Assembly: GCA_934309475.1 (NCBI GenBank)
Contig: CAKRDK010000030.1
Span: forward strand, 1 to 22,632
DNA from: an uncultured Roseburia sp.
GTDB lineage: Bacteria > Bacillota > Clostridia > Lachnospirales > Lachnospiraceae
Reading direction: 5' to 3'
DNA: 22,632 nucleotides
Positions 16,548 to 22,632 of this stretch are shown here, piece by piece. The position numbers and the translations under genes were made by a program. Each line of letters starts with the position of its first letter. Within the stretch, counting starts at the first letter, position 1. Below the pieces are notes generated by a model that was not told the DNA's origin, did no database searches, and was given only the letters and a program-made list of their open reading frames with translations.

Positions 16548-16603
16548 AGACAGAAGAGGGCGTCGCATGCACAAGGAATTGGGTACTGCGGCACCTTTTG
16601 TCT
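16548..16603 (+). other. stem-loop between yhaM and rlmD
   Basis: AGACAGAAG (16548-16556) pairs with CTTTTGTCT (16595-16603) with one G-U pair, directly after the yhaM stop. The enclosed 38 bases are only weakly paired. No T-run follows, so it is more likely a processing or stability element than a terminator. Confidence 0.4.
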
Positions 16604-16627
16604 ATATAAGGTCAGCGAGGAAAAAGA

Positions 16628-18394
16628 ATGCAGAAAAATGATTTGATTACAATAAAAATAGAAGATATGGCAGTCGGCGGAGAAGGCATTGGAAAATATG
16701 AGGGCATGACCTTTTTTATAAAAGATGCCATCATCGGAGATTTGCTGGAAGCGCGCATCACGAAATTAAAAAAGAACTATGGATATGCCCGCGTAGAAAA
16801 AATACTAGAGCCTTCCACATACCGCACAGAGCCGGCGTGCGAACTGCATCGCAGATGCGGCGGATGTCAGATTCAGGCGATGGATTATGAACGCCAGCTT
16901 CTGTTTAAACAGGAAAAAGTGCGCGGTAATCTCATTCGTCTAGGCGGATTTGAGGCAGCGTTCGTGGATTCGGTGATGGAACCGATTGTCGGGATGGAAC
17001 ACGCATACCGTTATCGGAACAAGGCACAGTTTCCGATTGGAACGGACAAAAACGGTCAGCCTGTTGCCGGATTTTACGCAGCACGCACCCACGACATTAT
17101 CCCGGTAAAAGACTGCCTGCTCGGCGTTCCGGAAAACCAGCAGGTGTTAGAGGCAGTGCTTTCCTACATGCGGGAAAACAAGGTGCCGGCATACGATGAG
17201 AAGACGGGCAGAGGTCTTGTCCGTCATGTATTAATCCGCTACGGATTTACGACAAAAGAAATCATGGTCTGTCTGGTGCTGAATGGAAAAAAGCTTCCGC
17301 AGCAGGAAAAATTGATAGAGAAGTTATGTAAACTAGATAGCATGACCAGTATTTCTGTCAATACCAACACGAAAAACACGAATGTGATTCTCGGAGATGT
17401 CACCACCTGCATCTGGGGACAATCCTATATTACGGACTATATTCATCTTTGGGATTGCAGCTATGATAAGGACGGAAAAGCAGTGTTTTCACCGACGGAG
17501 ACGGCTGTCTCCTACCAGATTTCACCGCAGTCTTTTTATCAGGTCAACCCGGTACAGACGGAAAAGCTTTACAGCCTTGCGTTAGATTATGCTGGACTGA
17601 CCGGAAAAGAGTCTGTCTGGGATCTCTACTGCGGAATTGGAACCATTTCCCTATTCCTGGCGCAGCGCGCGGGAAAAGTATACGGTGTGGAAATTGTGCC
17701 GCAGGCAATTGAGGATGCAAAGGATAATGCAAAGCGGAATCACATTGAAAATGCAGAGTTTTTCGTGGGAAAAGCGGAAGAAGTCCTGCCGGAATTCTAT
17801 CGGGAGAATAGTAGGACAACTCCTGCCGGAGTGGACGCGGCGAATGGTACAGCCGACATGCTTCATCCCGACGTTATTGTAGTCGATCCACCACGAAAGG
17901 GATGTGACGAAAAATGTCTGGATACGATGCTGAAAATGCAGCCGGAGCGCATCGTTTATGTAAGCTGCGACTCAGCAACGCTAGCGCGCGATTTGCGGAT
18001 CCTCTGTGAGGGCGGGTATGAAGTGAAACGGGTGCGCGCGGTGGATCAGTTTGCGATGACAACACATGTCGAAACTGTATGTTTATTGTCCAAACTCCAC
18101 GAAGCGAAGCATCATGTGAATGTGAGACTTGACATGGACGAGATGGATTTAACGGCGGCTGAGAGCAAGGCTACTTATGAGGAGATAAAGAAGTATGTGG
18201 CAGAGTATAATGATGGGATGAAGGTATCTAATCTGTATATTGCACAGGTTAAAGATAAGTATGGAATCATAGAGCGTGAGAATTACAATAAACCTAAGCC
18301 AGATGAAGCTAGACAGCCTAAGTGTCCTAAGGAGAAGGAAGAGGCTATTGTTTGGGCACTGAAATATTTTCAGATGATTCCAAGTGAATCATAG
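16628..18394 (+). CDS. rlmD: 23S rRNA (uracil-5-)-methyltransferase, RlmD/RlmCD type, with C-terminal extension
   Basis: SAM-dependent enzyme making 5-methyluridine in 23S rRNA. The 588-residue protein has an N-terminal TRAM domain (about 1-62), an iron-sulfur cysteine set C71, C77, C80 and C163 (CELHRRCGGC...KDC), the SAM-binding motif VWDLYCGIGTISLFLA (330-345), the DPPRKGC motif (420-426), and catalytic C447 in IVYVSCDSATLARDL. The core ends near residue 490 (HVETVCLLSKL), where most relatives stop. Residues about 495-588 are an extra charged domain whose codons look different from the core. Whether the substrate is U1939 alone or also U747 cannot be told from sequence. Confidence 0.93.
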   Translation: MQKNDLITIKIEDMAVGGEGIGKYEGMTFFIKDAIIGDLLEARITKLKKNYGYARVEKILEPSTYRTEPACELHRRCGGCQIQAMDYERQLLFKQEKVRGNLIRLGGFEAAFVDSVMEPIVGMEHAYRYRNKAQFPIGTDKNGQPVAGFYAARTHDIIPVKDCLLGVPENQQVLEAVLSYMRENKVPAYDEKTGRGLVRHVLIRYGFTTKEIMVCLVLNGKKLPQQEKLIEKLCKLDSMTSISVNTNTKNTNVILGDVTTCIWGQSYITDYIHLWDCSYDKDGKAVFSPTETAVSYQISPQSFYQVNPVQTEKLYSLALDYAGLTGKESVWDLYCGIGTISLFLAQRAGKVYGVEIVPQAIEDAKDNAKRNHIENAEFFVGKAEEVLPEFYRENSRTTPAGVDAANGTADMLHPDVIVVDPPRKGCDEKCLDTMLKMQPERIVYVSCDSATLARDLRILCEGGYEVKRVRAVDQFAMTTHVETVCLLSKLHEAKHHVNVRLDMDEMDLTAAESKATYEEIKKYVAEYNDGMKVSNLYIAQVKDKYGIIERENYNKPKPDEARQPKCPKEKEEAIVWALKYFQMIPSES

Positions 18395-18506
18395 GATGAT
18401 TCGTGACAGACAGATACTTGATGATATGGTGGAAAGCGTAAGAGAGCATACTCCATTGGTTTAAGGAAATTATATCGCACATTTTAATAATAAAATTAGT
18501 ATCAGT

Positions 18507-18554
18507 AAAAACAGCGTATTTGTAAAGAAAGTTGTATACAAATATGCTGTTTTT
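18507..18554 (+). terminator. strong inverted repeat, likely bidirectional terminator
   Basis: The 18-base arms 18507-18524 and 18537-18554 pair with only one G-U, with a 12-base loop. The outer ends are AAAAACAGC and GCTGTTTTT, giving a T-run on either strand. It closes the Region 3 operon and marks the border with the AT-rich island. Confidence 0.75.
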
Positions 18555-18580
18555 GATGCAAATAAGAGAATGAACTGTTT

Positions 18581-18610
18581 ATGACAGAAAATTTGTAAAT
18601 TTAACATAAT
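18581..18610 (+). promoter_or_regulatory. possible promoter of the accessory island
   Basis: ATGACA (18581-18586) and CATAAT (18605-18610), each 5 of 6 to consensus, are spaced 18 bases apart. It lies downstream of the terminator and about 160 bases before the first island gene. The background is AT-rich, so chance matches are likely. Confidence 0.35.
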
Positions 18611-18769
18611 AACTGAAAAATTGTTGTGGAAAGGAAATTGTAGTAGTAAAATTAAAACAGCCATTTATTGCATATTTTTATTTCAAACTTTATTCCAAAG
18701 CGAATTTTGATACAAAAGTACGTTTTATCGGACATCATGTATATTATTTTTATAATACGAGGAAAAAAT

Positions 18770-19144
18770 ATGAAGGAAATAAAATGTTTAGAAGCTAATA
18801 AATATCAAGGTGGTAATTATGAAAAATATGAGAATGGAATATATAGGAAGGACAATCTGTTTTTTGTAACGCTTTCATTTATACAAGAACCAGAACTTGG
18901 AGAAGGAAAGGATGCATCATCTATATCTCAATATCCATTGGAAGATTTATTAGACAAGTTTGGGGTGTATATTTCTGACTTTTATAAGAGTGAAAACGTT
19001 GTGGGTAAAGACACGTGTTATTTAGAATTTGCAAGTAGTGATGCGAAAGATATTATCAATTTACTTACAATAATAAATAAGCATGTATATAACAAAAATG
19101 TGATTATTGATGGAGAAGAAACAGCCACACTAATTATAGAATAG
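18770..19144 (+). CDS. small cytoplasmic protein upstream of the nuclease, possible immunity partner
   Basis: I do not recognise a family. From the ATG at 18770 (ACGAGG about 7 bases upstream) the product has 124 residues, is acidic, and has no signal peptide or membrane segment. It shows alternating strand-like and helix-like stretches (FFVTLSFIQE, PLEDLLDKFGVYISDFYK, DAKDIINLLTIINKHVY). An in-frame upstream extension from 18668 has no ribosome site and is rejected. It ends 8 bases before the nuclease lipoprotein, indicating coupled translation. Small soluble proteins next to secreted nuclease toxins are often immunity proteins, although these usually lie downstream, so this role is only inferred. 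Confidence 0.7.
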   Translation: MKEIKCLEANKYQGGNYEKYENGIYRKDNLFFVTLSFIQEPELGEGKDASSISQYPLEDLLDKFGVYISDFYKSENVVGKDTCYLEFASSDAKDIINLLTIINKHVYNKNVIIDGEETATLIIE

Positions 19145-19152
19145 GAAAAAAT

Positions 19153-20547
19153 ATGAGATATAAAATGAAAAGGCTATGCTCCTTATTATTGGTTTTTGCT
19201 TTATGTATACAGTCGTTGATAGGATGTGGTAGCGATACCGATAAACGTTCGAGTAGTAATGTGTATGTAGAGGAAAGCGTAATTAAGGAACAAACTATTG
19301 CAGAAAGTAACATTGATGAAAAATACTTAGATGAAACATATATTACAGAGAATTTAATATACGAGGATGGAATATATGAGTATACCATTGATGAAAATAT
19401 TTTTAGTGAAGCATATATAATAGAGGTTACTATTAGTGAAGATGTGGAAGAAGAAATATTAGCACAACTTCCTGATGATTTTTCTGAATATGAAATTGAC
19501 TGGGCTGCTGTGATTGGTAAGTTTGCGGTTGGAACAACAATAATTATAGCAACTGGCATTGTACAGCATTATTTACATTCAACATATTTCTTGTTTGCTT
19601 CGCCGATAAAGGTAACTCGTGATGCGCTTATTGGTGGTTCAATGGAAGCTGCTATTAGAGTGGCTCTTGAAGCAGATAAAACCGGGAATAATGCAGAAGC
19701 AGCAATTAAGAAATATGCGATAGAAGGATTTGCAGATGGATATATGTGGGGAGCGGTTACTTCTGTATTATCCGTAATGCATAAAAATTTCAAGTTACCA
19801 AAGTGCTTGGCAATGTCGAGTGGTAAAGTAGGCAAGATTGCGCTGGATGGAACGGTACTTGACGAAGCTGGAAATGAACTTGGAAAAGCGTATATTGGGA
19901 AAAAAGGGATATATGTATTAAAAGAAACAGCAACAAGTACAAAAATTGAGTTATTCGATGTAGCAGGTAAACAAATTGTTAATGCAACAGCAGAGCAGAT
20001 GGCTCAAATTGCAAAAGGTACATTACCACCCAATTCAATATTTAGGTTAGGTACAAGTGATACTGCAAAAATATATAGGACAGATGCTGCAGGAATTGTA
20101 TATTGTATCAATGATGAGTTAGTCTCTAATATTACATATAAGTTAGGTACAGTAGTTTACCAAACAGATGACTATGGAAGAATAGTAAAAGTTACTTTTG
20201 ACGAATTAACGTTAAAAGATGCGGATAGACCGAGAAAAGTAATTCAGAATACCCTTTCAGAAATCGGAAGAGGATATGAAAAGGCTAATGATGATAGGGG
20301 ACATATCATAGCAGATCGTTTTAATGGGAACAATTCTCTTGCAAACATTGTATCTATGGATTCAGATTTGAACAGGGGAGAATACAAAGCAATGGAGGAT
20401 ATCTGGGCAGAAAGTATAAAACGGGGTAAAAATGTTAGTGGTACTATTGAACTGAAATACTCCGGAAAATCATATCGACCTGATGTATTGGATGTATGGT
20501 ATGATATAGGAGAAGGCAGTATAGAAAAAGTATTTTCAAATTTATAA
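19153..20547 (+). CDS. lipoprotein with Glu-pentad repeats and C-terminal DNA/RNA non-specific endonuclease domain
   Basis: The 464-residue protein starts with a lipoprotein signal peptide (lipobox LIGC, C25). Residues 37-101 form 13 consecutive pentads of pattern xx(I/L/V/F)xE, with Glu at 41, 46, 51 and every fifth residue to 101. A hydrophobic, glycine/alanine-rich segment follows (about 117-210, including a membrane-like helix at 118-137), then a beta-rich stretch (about 225-330). The C-terminal domain (about 340-464) matches the secreted non-specific nuclease family: DRGH at 381-384 with H384 as the likely catalytic base, and LNRGEYKAMEDIW with N407 as a likely metal ligand. The layout suggests a polymorphic-toxin type surface or secreted nuclease. 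Confidence 0.85.
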   Translation: MRYKMKRLCSLLLVFALCIQSLIGCGSDTDKRSSSNVYVEESVIKEQTIAESNIDEKYLDETYITENLIYEDGIYEYTIDENIFSEAYIIEVTISEDVEEEILAQLPDDFSEYEIDWAAVIGKFAVGTTIIIATGIVQHYLHSTYFLFASPIKVTRDALIGGSMEAAIRVALEADKTGNNAEAAIKKYAIEGFADGYMWGAVTSVLSVMHKNFKLPKCLAMSSGKVGKIALDGTVLDEAGNELGKAYIGKKGIYVLKETATSTKIELFDVAGKQIVNATAEQMAQIAKGTLPPNSIFRLGTSDTAKIYRTDAAGIVYCINDELVSNITYKLGTVVYQTDDYGRIVKVTFDELTLKDADRPRKVIQNTLSEIGRGYEKANDDRGHIIADRFNGNNSLANIVSMDSDLNRGEYKAMEDIWAESIKRGKNVSGTIELKYSGKSYRPDVLDVWYDIGEGSIEKVFSNL

Positions 20548-20566
20548 ATAAACTGGAGGATAAGTT

Positions 20567-21199
20567 ATGAAAAACAAAAGATTTAAAATGTTGTTTGCTG
20601 TGGGTGTGATATTATCTATTTTTTCTTTTACTGCTTGTGGAAGTACAGGAGAAGAAAACAAATCCAATTCAGAGAATGAGCAGATGCAAGAAACAGAAGA
20701 GGAAAAGAAGGGTTTTTTTGATGCTTCCTATACTACTGAAACTACTATAGCATATTCCGCAGGAAATGATAGTGACTGGTCTTATGGAAATCAAAGAAAA
20801 GAGTTCCCTATAGATGATGCTTGTTATGTGAGAATAGCAAGTACAGCAATAACAGACAAAAAGAAGGGTGTTGATAATGAGATAGCAGTAACTTACAGAT
20901 TTACTGGAACTGAAAATTGTCAAGTTAATTTATCTGATGGAATTGCAGAGCAAATAGATACAGGAGATGCAAATGTGACAGAGTTTACAAGGACAATTTT
21001 TGCAAAGAAATCCAAAGAAGCAGAAGAGGACATTATTATTTTTCAGTATGTTCCGACTGAGAGCGCCGAGAGTATTACGCTTGAAGTGCTTTATGATGAT
21101 CAGATTGATTCAAGATACGATTGTAGAAACGCAGTATATTTTGTATCGTCTGAAACAGAAGAGACAAAAGACGTGAGAAAAGAGAATGGAACAAAATAA
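20567..21199 (+). CDS. putative lipoprotein of unknown function
   Basis: No family recognised. The 210-residue product has a lipoprotein signal peptide (lipobox FTAC, C24), a Ser/Asn/Glu-rich linker (about 26-48), and a beta-rich domain (about 55-190) with segments such as EIAVTYRFTG, DIIIFQYVP and SITLEVLYDD. The C-terminus is charged. A strong GGAGGA at 20555-20560 precedes the ATG, 19 bases after the nuclease stop, so they probably share a transcript. As a lipoprotein it would face the same compartment as the nuclease and could act as an external inhibitor or partner. That role is speculative. Confidence 0.75.
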   Translation: MKNKRFKMLFAVGVILSIFSFTACGSTGEENKSNSENEQMQETEEEKKGFFDASYTTETTIAYSAGNDSDWSYGNQRKEFPIDDACYVRIASTAITDKKKGVDNEIAVTYRFTGTENCQVNLSDGIAEQIDTGDANVTEFTRTIFAKKSKEAEEDIIIFQYVPTESAESITLEVLYDDQIDSRYDCRNAVYFVSSETEETKDVRKENGTK

Positions 21200-21221
21200 T
21201 CAATAGAGGAGAAGATAGAAT

Positions 21222-22385
21222 ATGTCAATGATTAAGTGTACTGAATGTGGAAAAGAGATTAGCGATAAGGCAACAGTATGTCCTCACTGTGGTTGTCCTA
21301 TGACAGAGATATTGTCAGCCACAAAAGAGAATAAAAAAGAAGAAAAAGTAAAACCAATAAAGTATAAAAAGATAAAAGAGCCTATAACTCCAGAACAGAA
21401 AAAGAAGAGAATCCTTATTATGGGTGTGACAGCATTTGTTTTGATTGCTGCGGTAGCTTTGATTTGGTATTTTGGAATTAAAATACCGCAAGACAAAGCA
21501 TATGCAGAGTACTTAGTGACATTTGATGCTTATAATCAGGAAATCGAAAACTATAATAGTACAGTACTGAATTATAATGAAATAGCTAACAAGATTATTG
21601 CAGCTAATGAAGAATTAACAGGTGTAATTGAAGAGGCGCAAGCATTGATTGATTGTGGAGATACGCCCTATGAATCAGAGACAATGACAACCTTAAACAA
21701 TACACTCAAAAATTCAAGAAATAGCATATGTGAAACACCAAATATTTATGAGAAGAAGACTGCTCTTGAATTAGACGAGAGTTTAAATAAGTCACTAGCA
21801 AGTAAGATTTCTGAAGCAAATGAAAGCCTGAATGTGGAAAAGTCAGAAATTGTATCGACTACAAGTGAAGTTAGAGAGAAAAGTGCTGCCTTATCAGTAC
21901 CAGATTATTCAAAAATCATTGCAGAAATCAAAGATGAGGAAGAACTTCTCGAAAATAGTTATGCAATACAAAAACAGATTACTAATCCAACACAGGATTT
22001 TGTACTTGCAAAAATCAATAATGTAGAGAATATAGCGAATGTCGCTTGTGCAACCGAGGAGAATGATCCAAACGGTAAGCTGGGAAAAGATGGAGGATAC
22101 ACTGCACAGATATACTTTTCATCTCCTTTGCTTGGCACAGAAACTATTGCAGGTGATAAACTAATTGATGCTGGAACTGATGCCGGAGGAAGTATTGAGG
22201 TCTATAAAACTGTTGAGGCAGCAGAGGCAAGAAATTCATATTTGGCATCATTTGATGGAGGTATTTTTGATTCTGGTAAGCATACGGTAATTGGAACTAT
22301 GGTGGTGCGTGTATCAGCGAATTTAACTGCCACAAAGCAGGATAGTTTTATTAACGAGATTATTGAAGCCCTTATTGAGTTATAA
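21222..22385 (+). CDS. zinc-ribbon, single-pass membrane protein with coiled coil and C-terminal globular domain
   Basis: The 387-residue product begins with a zinc ribbon (C6, C9, C20, C23; KCTECG...CPHCGC), then a Lys-rich linker, one membrane helix (about 63-86, ILIMGVTAFVLIAAVALIWYFG), a long helical, coiled-coil-like extracytoplasmic region (about 91-255), and a C-terminal alpha-beta domain (about 260-387, with GGYTAQIYFSS, DAGTDAGGSIEVYK and GTMVVRVSANLT). Similar zinc-ribbon membrane proteins of unknown role occur in Firmicutes. It follows the lipoprotein by 22 bases with a GAGGAGA ribosome site and appears to be in the same operon. The ribbon would lie in the cytoplasm and the rest outside. 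Confidence 0.8.
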   Translation: MSMIKCTECGKEISDKATVCPHCGCPMTEILSATKENKKEEKVKPIKYKKIKEPITPEQKKKRILIMGVTAFVLIAAVALIWYFGIKIPQDKAYAEYLVTFDAYNQEIENYNSTVLNYNEIANKIIAANEELTGVIEEAQALIDCGDTPYESETMTTLNNTLKNSRNSICETPNIYEKKTALELDESLNKSLASKISEANESLNVEKSEIVSTTSEVREKSAALSVPDYSKIIAEIKDEEELLENSYAIQKQITNPTQDFVLAKINNVENIANVACATEENDPNGKLGKDGGYTAQIYFSSPLLGTETIAGDKLIDAGTDAGGSIEVYKTVEAAEARNSYLASFDGGIFDSGKHTVIGTMVVRVSANLTATKQDSFINEIIEALIEL

Positions 22386-22406
22386 TATTTCGCGAAAAAT
22401 ACATAA

Positions 22407-22438
22407 CCTTTCATGAAATGATAAATAAATCTGAAAGG
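22407..22438 (+). other. stem-loop near the end of the island operon
   Basis: CCTTTCA (22407-22413) pairs with TGAAAGG (22432-22438), 7 bases with an 18-base loop. The right arm overlaps the GAAAGGG ribosome site of the short ORF at 22447, and no T-run follows. Confidence 0.35.
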
Positions 22439-22446
22439 GTAAATAA

Positions 22447-22500
22447 ATGAGTGATAAAGAAAAGACTAAGGAAAAGAAAACCATTGGTGCTAGAATATAA
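22447..22500 (+). pseudogene. very short ORF, possibly the 5' end of a gene cut by the insertion element
   Basis: An ATG with GAAAGGG 8-9 bases upstream opens a 17-codon frame of lysine- and glutamate-rich residues ending in TAA at 22498-22500. Just after it, sequence that looks like an IS left end begins, followed by a transposase start. The simplest reading is a gene interrupted by insertion close to 22500, with the stop made at the junction. It could equally be a spurious or genuine micro-ORF. Confidence 0.35.
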
Positions 22501-22632
22501 ATAGTACAAGCAAAAATGAGAAATTCCAAATACACATAAGCATGATACAATAGAAGCATGCTGAAGGAGGATCTCATATGGCAAAGCAACATGACAAACA
22601 ATTTAAACTTGATGCAGTCCAGTACTACGAGG
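22501..22632 (+). mobile_element. left part of an IS3-family insertion sequence (partial)
   Basis: The transposase gene starts at 22578 and leaves the window. Upstream is an extended -10 (TGATACAAT at 22543-22551) with a possible -35 TTCCAA (22524-22529). The exact left end cannot be fixed because the right inverted repeat is outside the window; about 22500 is a guess based on the short ORF ending there. Confidence 0.55.
22578..22632 (+). CDS. IS3-family transposase OrfA, N-terminal fragment
   Basis: Only 18 codons are present before the window ends: MAKQHDKQFKLDAVQYYE. This is the typical opening of the helix-turn-helix OrfA of IS3-family transposases, which binds the element ends. AAGGAGG at 22564-22570 is a strong ribosome site. 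The call rests on a short stretch, but the K(Q)FKLDAVQYY pattern is characteristic. Confidence 0.75.
   Translation, partial: MAKQHDKQFKLDAVQYYE

Larger units (their letters stand above)
18465..18769. other. AT-rich intergenic boundary region
   Basis: The roughly 300 bases between the rlmD end and the first island gene hold the inverted repeat at 18507-18554 and a possible promoter at 18581-18610. No convincing gene was found: the open frames here are AT-rich and lack ribosome sites. Confidence 0.6.

Noticed and set aside
18396..18464. 22-codon ORF just after rlmD
   Set aside because: It starts 1 base after the stop and has no proper ribosome site or recognisable product. It may be a gene remnant but cannot be supported.
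18751..18756. TATAAT just upstream of the small island gene as a promoter
   Set aside because: It is only 14 bases from the start codon, would place the transcript start at or past the ribosome site, and has no -35.
18668..18769. 34-residue hydrophobic N-terminal extension of the small island protein
   Set aside because: There is no ribosome site before 18668, the region is AT-rich non-coding in character, and ACGAGG precedes the ATG at 18770.

Overview
The window looks like a chromosomal segment of a low-GC Gram-positive member of the Clostridia, most likely a Lachnospiraceae-type gut anaerobe. The evidence is the ribosomal-protein gene order, strong AGGAGG-type ribosome binding sites, a KOW-domain gene between map and infA, and the style of the accessory genes. 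Genus cannot be set from the sequence alone.

Region 1 (1-9594) is the end of the spc operon and the whole alpha operon: rplF-rplR-rpsE-rpmD-rplO-secY-adk-map-KOW gene-infA, then rpmJ with its own strong sigma-A type promoter, then rpsM-rpsK-rpsD-rpoA-rplQ and a clean terminator. These genes make ribosomal proteins, the Sec translocon channel, adenylate kinase, methionine aminopeptidase, IF-1 and the RNA polymerase alpha subunit. The coding part is conventional. The gaps are not: several hold strong RNA secondary structure (secY-adk, KOW-infA, rpmJ-rpsM, rpsD-rpoA, rpoA-rplQ), which suggests several post-transcriptional control points inside this operon.

Region 2 (9606-14124, minus strand) is a mutS2-response regulator-histidine kinase operon. 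It converges on rplQ and diverges from Region 3 across a back-to-back promoter region.

Region 3 (14202-18554, plus strand) is an operon of a membrane-anchored HtrA-like protein with a degenerate catalytic triad, a YhaM-type 3'-5' exoribonuclease, and an RlmD/RlmCD-type 23S rRNA uracil methyltransferase with a roughly 94-residue C-terminal extension of different base composition. It ends at a strong inverted repeat.

Region 4 (about 18580-22632) is a visibly AT-richer accessory island. It holds a small cytoplasmic protein, a lipoprotein ending in a DRGH-type DNA/RNA non-specific endonuclease domain, a second lipoprotein, a zinc-ribbon/transmembrane/coiled-coil protein, a very short ORF, and the start of an IS3-family transposase running off the window. 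The nuclease lipoprotein carries an exact array of 13 pentads with Glu at every fifth position (residues 37-101). It reads like a polymorphic-toxin type secreted or surface nuclease with possible immunity partners, and is the best candidate here for an undescribed system.
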